From: a bacterium
Lineage (GTDB): Bacteria > Actinomycetota > Thermoleophilia > Solirubrobacterales > 70-9
Direction of reading: 5' to 3'
Length of the DNA: 41,509 nucleotides
Assembly: GCA_023251935.1 (NCBI GenBank)
Contig: JAHEXV010000015.1
Span: 1-41,509 of the forward strand
The translations under genes and the position numbers were made by a program. Under the pieces are notes generated by a model. The model searched no databases, was not told the DNA's origin, and saw only the letters and a program-made list of their open reading frames with translations. Below, one piece after another: positions 7,204 to 15,203 of the stretch (positions are counted from its first letter, which is position 1; the number at the start of each line of letters is the position of its first letter).

Positions 7204-8432
7204 CCCGCGGTCGCAGAGGGGCGCGCCGCTGGGCCCTCCTGCTCGCCGCTCTGACGCTCGCCTCGGCCGCGCCCGCCCGAGCCGGGACCGCGGCCCCCAA
7301 GCCGCCGCGGATCTCGGCGAGCGCGTGGATCCTGCTCGACGCCGAGGATCGCGCCCGGCTCGCCGCCTCCGACCCGAATCGATCGCGCGCGATGGCCAGC
7401 ACCACGAAGCTGATGACCGCCTACCTCGCCCTGCGCGAGCTGCCGCTCGACGAGCGCCTGGTGGCGCCGCGGTATCACCCGATCCCCGGTGAGTCGCTGC
7501 TGGGCCTCGAGGCGGGAGAGCGGATCTCGGTGCGGGACCTGCTCTACGGGTTGCTGCTGCCGAGCGGAAACGACGCCGCGGCCACCCTCGCCGTCGGCGT
7601 CGCGGGCTCGACCTCCCGGTTCGTGGACGAGATGAATCGCGCCGCTCGGCAGCTGGGGCTGCGTCGGACGAGCTACGCCAACCCGATCGGCCTGGACGAG
7701 CGGGGCAACGACTCGAGCCCACGCGACCTGGCGGCCCTCACCCTCGACTTGCGCCGCCGGGCCCTGTTCAGGCAGATCGTCGATACGCCGCGAGCGACGC
7801 TGCGCAGCGGCGCCCGCCGCCGGACGGTCGTCAACCACAACGACCTGATCGGCGAGGTGCCGTGGATCAACGGCGTCAAGACCGGCTACACGGCGGACGC
7901 GGGCTACGTCCTGGTCGCCACGGGCACCAAAAAGAGGGTCACCCTGCTCTCGGTGGTGATGGGGGCGCCCAGCATCCGGGCCCGCGACGACGACACGCTC
8001 GCCCTGCTCAAGTACGGCTTCTCGCTCTATCGGGTCGAGCGGCCGGTCAGGTCGGGGGAGACGCTCGCCCATGCCGGGGTTGCCGACGGCGAGCGCGGGC
8101 TCGCGCTGGCCGCCAGCCGCTCGCTGGAGACGACCGTCAGGCGCGACCAGCGATCCCGGGTCCGCGTCGACGCGCCTCGGTCCCTCCCGGCGCCGGTCCG
8201 CCGCGGCGAGCGGATCGGCCGGGCGACGGTCACGGTGGACGGCGAGCGGGTCGGCCGCGTGCCGCTGGTGGCCGCCTATACGGTCCGTGTGGCGGGCGCC
8301 GAGTCACTGGTGGCGCGAGCGGACGGCGTGCTGCCCGGGCCTCGCGGGGTCGTCTGGGCGCTGGCGATGGCGGTCGTCGCCGCGGTCGGGATCGGCGTCG
8401 TAGCCGCGATCGCCCGCCGTCGGCCCGACTGA
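7200..8432 (+). CDS. D-alanyl-D-alanine carboxypeptidase (DacA/DacF-type PBP, S11)
   Basis: 410 residues. It removes the terminal D-Ala from peptidoglycan pentapeptides outside the membrane. Signal peptide RRWALLLAALTLASAAPARA at the N-terminus; penicillin-binding motifs STTK (Ser67-Lys70), SGN (122-124) and KTG (227-229) at normal spacing; then a beta-rich C-terminal domain and a terminal membrane helix (VWALAMAVVAAVGIGVVAAI) with a short Arg-rich cytoplasmic tail. The TTG at 7200 overlaps the LysM stop as TTGA and directly precedes the Arg-rich signal-peptide start; no better start is present. The tandem LysM-PBP arrangement fits a wall-binding and wall-trimming pair. Confidence 0.93.
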   Translation: MTRGRRGARRWALLLAALTLASAAPARAGTAAPKPPRISASAWILLDAEDRARLAASDPNRSRAMASTTKLMTAYLALRELPLDERLVAPRYHPIPGESLLGLEAGERISVRDLLYGLLLPSGNDAAATLAVGVAGSTSRFVDEMNRAARQLGLRRTSYANPIGLDERGNDSSPRDLAALTLDLRRRALFRQIVDTPRATLRSGARRRTVVNHNDLIGEVPWINGVKTGYTADAGYVLVATGTKKRVTLLSVVMGAPSIRARDDDTLALLKYGFSLYRVERPVRSGETLAHAGVADGERGLALAASRSLETTVRRDQRSRVRVDAPRSLPAPVRRGERIGRATVTVDGERVGRVPLVAAYTVRVAGAESLVARADGVLPGPRGVVWALAMAVVAAVGIGVVAAIARRRPD

Positions 8433-8467
8433 GCGTGCGCACGGGCGCCGGGCCCAGATCAAGCCTC

Positions 8468-8473
8468 TAGTCT
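8468..8473 (+). promoter_or_regulatory. -10-like box (TAGTCT), pfkB-type gene
   Basis: TAGTCT 22 nt before the GTG start at 8496, in the short gap after the carboxypeptidase gene. A weak purine-rich stretch (GAAAG) lies between it and the start codon. Confidence 0.3.
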
Positions 8474-8495
8474 CAAAGGCCGAAGAAAGCCGAGA

Positions 8496-9452
8496 GTGAT
8501 CCTCACCGTCACCCTGAACGCCGCCATCGACCGCACGGTCGCCGTGCCGAACTTTCGCCTCGGCCAGCGCCACCGTGCCGTCGACTCCCGCACCGTCGCG
8601 GGCGGAAAGGGAGTCAACGTCGCCCGGGCGCTGAAGCTCCTGGGGCGTCCGGTGATCGCCACCGGCCTCGCCGGCGGTCCCACCGGGGTGCGGATCCTCG
8701 AGCAGCTGGCCGAGGAGTCGATTCTCAACGACTTCACGCGAATCGAGGGCGAGTCGCGTACCAACCTCGCGGTCGTCGACCCGACCTCCGGGCAGCAGAC
8801 GGAGATCAACGAACGAGGGCCGGAGGTGCGCGCCGACGAGGTCGACCGCTTGATCGAGAAGCTTCTCTATCTGGCCCAGGGCGCGAGCCTGTGCGTGCTC
8901 GCCGGAAGCATCCCCCCGGGCGTCGACACGGGGGTCTACGCGCGGCTGATCGGCGAGCTCCAGCGCCTCGGGGTGCCGGCGGTGCTGGACACCGACGGCG
9001 AGCCGATGCGCCTCGGTCTGCGGGCCGAGCCCGCGGTCGTAGCCCCGAACGTCGGCGAGGCCGAGAGCGCGGTCGGCCACGAGTTCAACGACGCCGACGA
9101 CCTGGCGCTCGGGCTCGCGGGCCTGCTCGAGATGGGCGCTCGAGAGGCGGTGGTCACTCGCGAGGCCGGCTGCGTGGCGATCGTCGACGATGGCGGTAGG
9201 CATCGGTACGAGGTGGAGATCGAGCAGCTCGAGCCGGTCTCGGGCGTCGGCTCGGGCGACTGCTTCCTGGCCGGTTACGTGGCCGCCCGCTACGAGTCCG
9301 CGACGCCTCGCGAATGCCTCGCCTATGGCGTCGCCTGCGGCGCCGAGTCCACCCAGCACTTCGGCGCCGGGAGCCTGAACCCGAACGAGGTCGAGCGGCT
9401 GCTCCCCCGGGTGGCGGTGAGGGAGCTCGAGGTTCCCGCGGGCGTGGGCTGA
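8496..9452 (+). CDS. pfkB: PfkB-family sugar kinase, probable 1-phosphofructokinase
   Basis: 318 residues. The N-terminus ILTVTLNAAIDRTV is typical of the FruK/LacC/PfkB branch (TVTLNPAID in most members). Also visible are AGGKGVNVARAL (sugar-binding and first PfkB signature), the TNLAVVD and LAGSIPPGV strands, and the C-terminal signature GVGSGDCFLAGYV, whose Asp255 is the catalytic base. The usual anion-hole GAGD reads GSGD, a common variant. It phosphorylates a phosphosugar, most likely fructose-1-P or fructose-6-P/tagatose-6-P; the exact substrate cannot be told from sequence. Start: GTG at 8496, at the expected distance before the first strand. It stands alone; no PTS genes are nearby. 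Confidence 0.9.
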   Translation: MILTVTLNAAIDRTVAVPNFRLGQRHRAVDSRTVAGGKGVNVARALKLLGRPVIATGLAGGPTGVRILEQLAEESILNDFTRIEGESRTNLAVVDPTSGQQTEINERGPEVRADEVDRLIEKLLYLAQGASLCVLAGSIPPGVDTGVYARLIGELQRLGVPAVLDTDGEPMRLGLRAEPAVVAPNVGEAESAVGHEFNDADDLALGLAGLLEMGAREAVVTREAGCVAIVDDGGRHRYEVEIEQLEPVSGVGSGDCFLAGYVAARYESATPRECLAYGVACGAESTQHFGAGSLNPNEVERLLPRVAVRELEVPAGVG

Positions 9453-9492
9453 GCCCGCTCCTTCTTCGTGAAGGGCGACCTGTAGGCGCTGC

Positions 9493-9498
9493 TAACAT
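9493..9498 (+). promoter_or_regulatory. -10-like box (TAACAT), guaB3 leader
   Basis: TAACAT would start transcription near 9505, leaving a leader of about 125 nt before guaB3. That leader contains the hairpin-plus-T-run at 9550-9572 and a preceding hairpin (GGCCTTGG with CCAAAGCC, one mismatch). Confidence 0.35.
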
Positions 9499-9549
9499 CG
9501 CCGGGGCCTTGGAAACGCCGGGCCAAAGCCGCGTTCAGCGCCGTTTTTC

Positions 9550-9572
9550 GCCTCGCTCGACGGGGCTTTTTT
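9550..9572 (+). terminator. Intrinsic terminator or attenuator before guaB3
   Basis: Stem GCCTCG (9550-9555) with CGGGGC (9561-9566), one G-T wobble, 5-nt loop CTCGA, followed by six T (9567-9572). It either ends the pfkB transcript or, if guaB3 starts at the TAACAT box, acts as an attenuator within its leader. Confidence 0.55.
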
Positions 9573-9629
9573 CGTCCGCGGCCGAGCATAGCCTGGCTTC
9601 TTTACCGCCAGAGGGGAGCTGAGTAGGCG

Positions 9630-10835
9630 ATGGAACTCGAGATCGGACGCGGAAAGAAGGGCAGGCAGGCCTACGGATTCGACGACATCGCGATCGTGCC
9701 GTCGCGGCGCACCCGCGACCCCGACGATGTCGACATCAGCTGGACCCTCGGGCCGTACCGGTTCGAGCTGCCGCTGCTGGCGGCCGCGATGGACGGCGTG
9801 GTCAGCCCGGCGACCGCCGCCGAGATCGGCCGGAGGGGTGGGCTCGCGGTGCTGAATCTGGAGGGGATCTGGTCCCGCTACGAGAACGCCGAGGAGCAAC
9901 TCGAGCGGATCGCCGCCGCGCCCCCAGAGGTCGCAACCAGCACCATGCAGGAGATCTACGGCGAGCCCGTCAAGCCGGAGCTGATCGCCCGGCGGGTCGA
10001 GGAGGTGAAGGGCCACGGCGTGGTCGCCGCCGGCGCGCTGACCCCGCAGCGGGTCGCCGCCCACTACGAGCTCGCGCTGGAGGCTGGGCTCGACATCCTG
10101 GTCATCCAGGGGACCGTGATCTCGGCCGAGCACGTTTCCTCGAAGTCCGAGCCGCTGAACCTGAAGAAGTTCATCGCCGAGGTCCCCGTGCCCTGCATCG
10201 TCGGCGGTTGCGCCTCCTTCTCGACCGGGTTGCACCTGATGCGCACCGGCGCCGTCGGCGTGCTCGCCGGGGTGGGCCCGGGGGCCGCGTGCACGACTCG
10301 GGGGGTGCTGGGGATCGGCGTGCCGCAGGCGACCGCGATCGCCGACGTGGCCGCGGCGCGATCCCAGCACATGCTCGAGACCGGGGAGTACTGCAACGTG
10401 ATCGCGGATGGCGGCATGCGCACCGGGGGGGACGTCTCGAAGGCGATCGCCTGCGGTGCCGACGCGGTGATGATCGGCTCTCCCCTGGCGCGGGCGAAGG
10501 AGGCGCCGGGGCGAGGCTTCCACTGGGGCATGGCCACCTTCCACCCGTCGCTGCCGCGTGGGACCAGGGTCGCCACCGCCCAGGACGGGACCCTCGAGGA
10601 GATCCTGCTCGGGCCCGCCCAGGAGAACGACGGCACCTTCAACCTGATGGGCGCCCTCCGCACCTCGATGGCGACCTGTGGATACGAGGACATCCGCGAC
10701 TTCCAGCGCGCCGAGGTGATGGTGGCCCCCGCTCTCCAGACCGAGGGCAAGCAGCTGCAGCGCCAGCAGTCGGTGGGCATGGGCTCGAACGGCCGCGCGG
10801 CGGTCGCCGCAGGAGTCGCCGTCTCGGATGACTGA
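9630..10835 (+). CDS. guaB3: GuaB3-type IMP dehydrogenase/GMP reductase family protein
   Basis: 401 residues: a single (beta/alpha)8 barrel without CBS (Bateman) domains. It matches the GuaB3 branch: [20 protein letters not shown] at the start, [32 protein letters not shown], and [10 protein letters not shown]...[14 protein letters not shown] towards the end. The catalytic loop is GPGAACTTR with Cys221, where canonical IMPDH has GSICTTR. Cyanobacterial GuaB3 has IMP dehydrogenase activity; the role of the actinobacterial form is not settled. Position directly upstream of guaA, with an 8-nt overlap, argues for XMP/GMP synthesis here. ATG at 9630 is preceded by GGGGAG. Its leader may be regulated (see 9550-9572). 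Confidence 0.93.
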   Translation: MELEIGRGKKGRQAYGFDDIAIVPSRRTRDPDDVDISWTLGPYRFELPLLAAAMDGVVSPATAAEIGRRGGLAVLNLEGIWSRYENAEEQLERIAAAPPEVATSTMQEIYGEPVKPELIARRVEEVKGHGVVAAGALTPQRVAAHYELALEAGLDILVIQGTVISAEHVSSKSEPLNLKKFIAEVPVPCIVGGCASFSTGLHLMRTGAVGVLAGVGPGAACTTRGVLGIGVPQATAIADVAAARSQHMLETGEYCNVIADGGMRTGGDVSKAIACGADAVMIGSPLARAKEAPGRGFHWGMATFHPSLPRGTRVATAQDGTLEEILLGPAQENDGTFNLMGALRTSMATCGYEDIRDFQRAEVMVAPALQTEGKQLQRQQSVGMGSNGRAAVAAGVAVSDD

Positions 10836-12369
10836 GGAGGTACTGGTCCTCGATTTCGGGGGGCAGTACTCCCAGCTGATCGCCCGGCGGATCCGGGAAT
10901 GCGGCGTGTTCGCGGAGCTGCTTCCGCACGACACCGAGCTGACGCGGATCCGCGAGCGGCATCCCGCCGCGCTCGTGCTGTCGGGGGGCCCCGCGTCCGT
11001 CTACTCGGAGGGAGCCCCCGAGCTGCGACCCGAGCTGCTCGAGCTCGGAATCCCCGTGCTGGGGATCTGCTACGGGATGCAGGCCATGGTCCGGGTGCTG
11101 GGAGGCCGGGTCGAGGGCGCCGACGCCGGCGAGTTCGGCCGCACCCCGCTCTCGCTTGCCGACGGCGGCGGGCGCCTGCTGTCGGGACTGCCGGACGAGC
11201 AGCAGTGCTGGATGAGCCACCGTGACGCGGTCTTCGAGCCGCCGCCGGGCTTCGCCGCCCTGGCCTCGAGCCCGGGATCGCCTGTCGCCGCCTGCGAGAG
11301 CCCCGACCGCGACCTGTACGGGATCCAGTTCCATCCGGAGGTCGTCCATACCCCGTACGGGACCCAGATCCTCGACCGGTTCCTCCGCGATCTGGCCGGC
11401 CTCGAGCAACGCTGGTCGCCCGCCTCGGTGATCGCCGAGCAGGTCGAGGGGATCCGGGCCGAGGTTGGCGACGGCGGGGTGGTCTGCGGCCTCTCCGGGG
11501 GCGTTGACTCGGCGACCGCCGCGGCGCTCGTCCACCGCGCGGTCGGCGACCAGCTGACCTGCGTGCTGGTCGATCACGGCCTGCTCCGCAAGAACGAGGC
11601 CGAGCAGGTGGTGGAGACCTTCCGTGACCGCGGGATCAGGCTGATCGACGTCGCCGCCCAGGACCGCTTCCTCGAGCGGCTCGCCGGTGTGGTCGAGCCC
11701 GAGCGCAAGCGCAAGATCATCGGCGAGGAGTTCATCCGCGTCTTCGAGGAGGAGGCGGAGAAGCTTCCGGATGTGCGATTCCTGGTCCAGGGAACGCTCT
11801 ATTCCGACGTGATCGAGTCGGGCGGCGATGGGCGCACCGCGGCGGCGACGATCAAGTCGCACCACAACGTCGGTGGCCTCCCGGAGGACCTCGGCCTGGC
11901 GTTGGTCGAGCCGCTGAGGATGTTGTTCAAGGACGAGGTGCGCGCCGTCGCGACCGAGCTCGGCCTCCCCGAGCGGATCGTCTGGCGTCAGCCGTTCCCG
12001 GGGCCGGGGCTGGGCATCCGCGTGGTCGGCGGCGAGGTGACAGCCGAGCGGCTCGAGATCCTTCGCGAGGCCGACGCGGTCCTCCAGGAGGAGATCCGCG
12101 CCGCTGGCCTATACCGGGAGCTGTGGCAGTCGTTCTGCGTGCTTCCCGTCGTCCGCTCGGTCGGCGTCCAGGGCGACGGACGCAGCTACGCGTACCCGGT
12201 CGTGGTCCGGGCGGTGACCTCCGCGGATGCGATGACCGCCGACTGGGCCCGACTGCCGTACGAGCTGCTGGAGCGGGTCTCGAACCGGATCATCAACGAG
12301 GTCCCAGGCGTCAACCGCGTGGTGCTCGACATCAGCTCGAAGCCGCCGGCGACGATCGAGTGGGAATAG
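10828..12369 (+). CDS. guaA: GMP synthase (glutamine-hydrolysing)
   Basis: 513 residues. It converts XMP to GMP using ATP and glutamine-derived ammonia. N-terminal class I glutamine amidotransferase with LSGGPASVY, nucleophile Cys81 in GICYGMQAM and the FHPEV His/Glu pair; a PP-loop ATP-pyrophosphatase domain with [12 protein letters not shown] near residue 225; and the C-terminal dimerisation domain ending [16 protein letters not shown], the standard GuaA terminus. Start ATG at 10828 overlaps the last codons of guaB3 by 8 nt, and the guaA initiation region sits inside the guaB3 reading frame, so the two are coupled. A hairpin follows the stop codon. Confidence 0.98.
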   Translation: MTEEVLVLDFGGQYSQLIARRIRECGVFAELLPHDTELTRIRERHPAALVLSGGPASVYSEGAPELRPELLELGIPVLGICYGMQAMVRVLGGRVEGADAGEFGRTPLSLADGGGRLLSGLPDEQQCWMSHRDAVFEPPPGFAALASSPGSPVAACESPDRDLYGIQFHPEVVHTPYGTQILDRFLRDLAGLEQRWSPASVIAEQVEGIRAEVGDGGVVCGLSGGVDSATAAALVHRAVGDQLTCVLVDHGLLRKNEAEQVVETFRDRGIRLIDVAAQDRFLERLAGVVEPERKRKIIGEEFIRVFEEEAEKLPDVRFLVQGTLYSDVIESGGDGRTAAATIKSHHNVGGLPEDLGLALVEPLRMLFKDEVRAVATELGLPERIVWRQPFPGPGLGIRVVGGEVTAERLEILREADAVLQEEIRAAGLYRELWQSFCVLPVVRSVGVQGDGRSYAYPVVVRAVTSADAMTADWARLPYELLERVSNRIINEVPGVNRVVLDISSKPPATIEWE

Positions 12370-12597
12370 GAATAACCCCGCCGACATCCTCGGCTTCGCC
12401 TCCGGTGTCGTCGGGCCAGGGCGCGTTACCGGGCGGCAGGTCGTACTCGCTCGACCCGCGACTTCGTCGCTAGCGCGGGCCCGACTTGCCACCGGCCGGG
12501 GCTAGGGACGTAGTCCCGGATCAGGCGGTTGGGCCTGCCGCCACGGTCGCATGGCAACCCGCCGGAAACGGAGCCGGAGGCGAGGCTTCCGGCGGAG
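12370..12597. other. Gene-free stretch dense in inverted repeats between convergent genes
   Basis: No supportable gene. At least five inverted repeats lie in 228 bp: CCCG-CGACA/TGTCG-CGGG (12377-12415, one mismatch); CCGG plus GGCAGGTCG (12429-12443) with CGACTTGCC plus CCGG (12482-12495), enclosing CCCGCG/CGCGGG (12455-12479) and GCGAC/GTCGC (12458-12470); GGGAC-GTA-GTCCC (12505-12517); CAGGC/GCCTG (12522-12537); and a perfect 9-bp CCGCCGGAA/TTCCGGCGG (12559-12595) that itself encloses AGCC/GGCT and ends 2 nt from the M23 stop codon. The outermost two could serve as terminators for guaA and the M23 gene, but there are no T-runs. The middle structures are unexplained. Confidence 0.7.
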
Positions 12598-13722
12598 TTA
12601 TTCGCGGTCCCAGCGCTTCAGGATCGGCAGGGGGTCCACCGGGCCGCCCTTGTTCCACCCCCGGGGCCAGATCTCGAAATGAAGCATGCAGCCGACGTGA
12701 CGGGCGTTGCCGGTCCTCCCGATCCGGCCGATCCGCTCGCCGGTCCTGACCCGCTCGCCGTCGTGGACGGAGGCCGGGTGCAGGAAGTGCGCGTACCGGT
12801 GGTCAGCCTTCGTCCCGCGGCCGTCGATCACCACCCAGTTTCCGTACAGCACGGGGTCGAAGCCGCGAGCCTGGACCCTCCCGCCGCGGGCCGCGACCAC
12901 GCGGGTGCCGCAGGAGGCGAACACGTCCTGTCCCTGATGGACCCGGCCGCCGGTTCGGGGCGCCCCGAACCGCTGCACCGGGCCGCCGTAGCCGTGCCGG
13001 CCGCGGACCGGGAACATGCCGTCGCGAAGGCGAAACGCCGGCGAGCGGCGGGCGGGATGACCCGGTCGCTCGAGCTCGAATCGGTAGCGGCCGCGCGGGG
13101 CGGAGTGGCCTTGCGACACCATGCCGTCCCAGCGCAGCCGGTGGCTCCTGTATGCGAGCTCGTCGCGCGTCGTCCAGCTCCTCGCGACCCTGCCGTGACG
13201 GATCAGCCTCACCTTGACGTCGGCCGGGCCGCGAGCGCGAAAGCGATAGTTGAGTGTGATCCTCCGCGCCCCGTCGACGAACGCCTCGCGCGGCCGCACG
13301 CGAGCATCGAGCAGGTTGAAGTTCCCGGGCGCCGGAAGCCTGCCTGCTGGGACGATGCGCAACGACTGCGCCGCCGGGTGCCGGTGGCCGCCCAAGTCGA
13401 CGAGGCGCGGGCGCCCCGTGCGCGCGTGCCTCGGAACCCGCACTTGGATCCGGCGGGGCCCCACGAGGGTCGGGCTGGCGGACACGAAGCTGGACTCACC
13501 GGCGAAGTCGACTTCGGCGACTCGCCCGAGCCGGCGTCCGGAGACCGCGATCCTCGCCCCCACGGAAGCCTTGTGGAGGGCGGCGCAACGCTCGACGCAG
13601 GCGACGGCGGTGGCCCGGGGCGGACGGGGTGCGGAGGCGCCGGCGTCGCCTGCCGCCGGCGCTGCCAGGACGAGGAGTGAGGCGCCGAGGCCGGCGAGCG
13701 CGAAGCGTGGGGGCGAGGTCAG
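12598..13722 (-). CDS. Secreted M23-type peptidase paralogue with altered HxH motif
   Basis: 374 residues from the proposed start. It is homologous along its whole length to the neighbouring M23 peptidase: a CxxxC segment (ACVERCAALHKA), an Ig-like/IPT-type region, a strand-rich middle, then the M23 domain with HQGQD (His262, Asp266) and GGRVQARGFDP. The final motif reads CMLHF (Met346, His348) where active enzymes have HxH, so the first, catalytic His is lost while the zinc ligands remain. It is rich in Arg where the paralogue has Lys. Start: no ATG, GTG or TTG occurs between the upstream stop (13741) and a GTG at 13563, which would remove the signal peptide and conserved Cys. CTG at 13722 (or 13731) opens a good signal peptide, TSPPRFALAGLGASLLVLAA. 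Probably a wall-binding or regulatory pseudo-enzyme. Confidence 0.85.
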   Translation of the reverse strand: MTSPPRFALAGLGASLLVLAAPAAGDAGASAPRPPRATAVACVERCAALHKASVGARIAVSGRRLGRVAEVDFAGESSFVSASPTLVGPRRIQVRVPRHARTGRPRLVDLGGHRHPAAQSLRIVPAGRLPAPGNFNLLDARVRPREAFVDGARRITLNYRFRARGPADVKVRLIRHGRVARSWTTRDELAYRSHRLRWDGMVSQGHSAPRGRYRFELERPGHPARRSPAFRLRDGMFPVRGRHGYGGPVQRFGAPRTGGRVHQGQDVFASCGTRVVAARGGRVQARGFDPVLYGNWVVIDGRGTKADHRYAHFLHPASVHDGERVRTGERIGRIGRTGNARHVGCMLHFEIWPRGWNKGGPVDPLPILKRWDRE

Positions 13723-13740
13723 GGGACGCAGGCTAGCGAG

Positions 13741-14871
13741 CTAGCTCCACGTGTCCCACTGCTTCAGGTGCTTGGTGACCGCCTTCAGGAAGCGCCCGCC
13801 CTCGTACCAGCCCGGACCGGACCACTCCTCGAAGTGCAGGTGGCAGCCGCTGGCGTCGCCGGTGTCGCCGACCAGGCCGATCTTCTGGCCGGTCCTGACC
13901 CGCTCGCCCTTGTGCAGCGGCGAGGGCTTCCTCATATGCATGTAGACGTAGTCGTGGCTCGTCTTCTTGCCGTCGATCACGATGTAGTTGCCGCCGCCCC
14001 CGTCGTAGGCCCTCCACTGCACGCGGCCGCCGCGCGCCGCCACCAGCTTGGTGCCGCAGCGGGCGGGGACGTCCTGTCCCTGGTGGGTGTGGCCGACCCG
14101 CGGCGCCCCGACCCCGTCGCCGTAGCTGTGCGAGCCCCGGACCGGGAACTCGAACCGGTGGTAGGCGAACTTGGCCTTCGAGGTCGTGTCCATCGTCCCG
14201 CTCTCGGGGCCGATGCGGAACCGGTAGCCGCCGTTGAACGCCGGCTTCTTGCCCCCCTGCTTGAGCCCGTTCCAGGTCGCCTTGTGGATCGTGTTCGGCT
14301 CCTGCGCATGCTTGACCCAGCTGTCGACGATCGTTCCGTCCTTCCGCTCGACGACGTCGATCCGCACGTCCGTCGGCTCGCTGTTGGTGAACATGTACGT
14401 CACCTTCGGCTTCTTGGTCCCGTAGTAGTAGGTCTTGCGCGGCTTCGCGGTGACGGCCTTGAGCTTGAAGTTGCCCGAGTCCGGGATCTGGTCGGAGGGG
14501 ACGATCCGCAGCTTGGTCGGCGAGGTCGAGCCGTTGTCGTAGGAGTCGCTGACCTTCGGTCGCCCGGTCGCGGCCCTCTTCGGCACCTTGGCGGTCACCG
14601 TGCGGCTGCTGGTGGAGCCCGGGCGCACCCCGATCCGTCCCCCGCCGTGAGCCTTGAACTGGACCTTGGAGACGTGCTTCAGGTGGTGGCCGCTGATCTG
14701 AACCTTCGAGTTCGCGGTTGCCTTGTGCACGCCGCCGCAGGTGGCGATGCAGACCACGTCGCCGGCCTCGGGGGGGCTCGGGGCCGTGACGCCGCCGCCC
14801 TGCCCGAGCGCCCCGGCCACCCCCACGGACAACGAGGCCACGGCTACCGCCGCGGCTGACAATGTTCGCAT
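13741..14871 (-). CDS. Secreted M23 family zinc endopeptidase
   Basis: 376 residues. Signal peptide MRTLSAAAVAVASLSVGVAG, a CxxxC pair (VCIATCGGVHKA), an Ig-like/IPT-type repeat region (about 55-235) and a C-terminal M23 lysostaphin-like domain. All active-site residues are present: HQGQD (His263, Asp267), the YMHM histidine, and HLHFEEW (His344, His346). It should cut peptidoglycan cross-bridges or stem peptides outside the cell. The ATG at 14871 opens the signal peptide; a start 12 codons upstream adds only a Pro/Arg segment. It is preceded by a c-di-AMP riboswitch and followed by a tandem paralogue with 18 nt between the TAG and the proposed CTG start, so both genes are probably under the same control. 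Confidence 0.93.
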   Translation of the reverse strand: MRTLSAAAVAVASLSVGVAGALGQGGGVTAPSPPEAGDVVCIATCGGVHKATANSKVQISGHHLKHVSKVQFKAHGGGRIGVRPGSTSSRTVTAKVPKRAATGRPKVSDSYDNGSTSPTKLRIVPSDQIPDSGNFKLKAVTAKPRKTYYYGTKKPKVTYMFTNSEPTDVRIDVVERKDGTIVDSWVKHAQEPNTIHKATWNGLKQGGKKPAFNGGYRFRIGPESGTMDTTSKAKFAYHRFEFPVRGSHSYGDGVGAPRVGHTHQGQDVPARCGTKLVAARGGRVQWRAYDGGGGNYIVIDGKKTSHDYVYMHMRKPSPLHKGERVRTGQKIGLVGDTGDASGCHLHFEEWSGPGWYEGGRFLKAVTKHLKQWDTWS

Positions 14872-14925
14872 TCCGCGCCTCGGGGGCGGGGTTCCGCTGG
14901 GCCTCACTCTTCGCTCTTTCTCGGG

Positions 14926-15066
14926 CCTGCGGGGTTAGCTGTCGGGCTCGCGCCGAAAGAGCGGCGCTACGGACCAGTGGGTCCGATTCGCCCCGGGGAC
15001 GGCTTTCGACGCCGCCCCTCTGGTTCCCCCGCTCCGCGGTGGCTTGGCCACGGCGGATTCGGCAGG
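14926..15066 (-). ncRNA. c-di-AMP riboswitch (ydaO/yuaA class)
   Basis: On the minus strand the leader of the M23 gene carries the conserved ydaO/yuaA blocks in order: CCTGCCGAATCC, GGCCAAGCC, GCGGGGGAACC, GGGGCGAATC, GTAG, then GGCGCGAGCCCGACAGCTAA followed by CCCCGCAGGC. CCTGC (15062-15066) and GCAGG (14926-14930) close the P1 stem. In this class c-di-AMP binding normally lowers expression, and in actinobacteria the targets are often wall hydrolases, which fits the two M23 genes downstream. The 54 nt between aptamer and ATG contain no clear T-run, so control by RBS access is as likely as attenuation. Confidence 0.93.
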
Positions 15067-15082
15067 TTGGCTGGGCGGCGCC

Positions 15083-15088
15083 AGTATA
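15083..15088 (-). promoter_or_regulatory. -10-like box (TATACT) of the riboswitch-M23 transcript
   Basis: TATACT on the minus strand, about 17 nt before the start of the aptamer. It is the best -10 match in the region and well placed for a transcript that begins just ahead of the riboswitch P1 stem. Confidence 0.55.
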
Positions 15089-15149
15089 GCCCGGCATGCG
15101 GCGGGGTGCGGAGGGTGCCGGACGGGGGTGCCTGACGCCTCGGCTCGAC

Positions 15150-15155
15150 TATCAT
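15150..15155 (+). promoter_or_regulatory. -10-like box (TATCAT), rplM-rpsI-glmM
   Basis: TATCAT would give a leader of about 75 nt before rplM. It is divergent from the riboswitch promoter, 61 bp away. Confidence 0.45.
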
Positions 15156-15203
15156 CCGCCGGCCGCGCTCGTTCTGGACGGGGGCGGCTTTTCGTGATCG
15201 GCG

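Noticed and set aside
12505-12517. GGGAC-GTA-GTCCC as part of a tRNA
   Set aside because: No acceptor stem, D or T arms of the right spacing or GTTCGA-type T loop could be placed around it.
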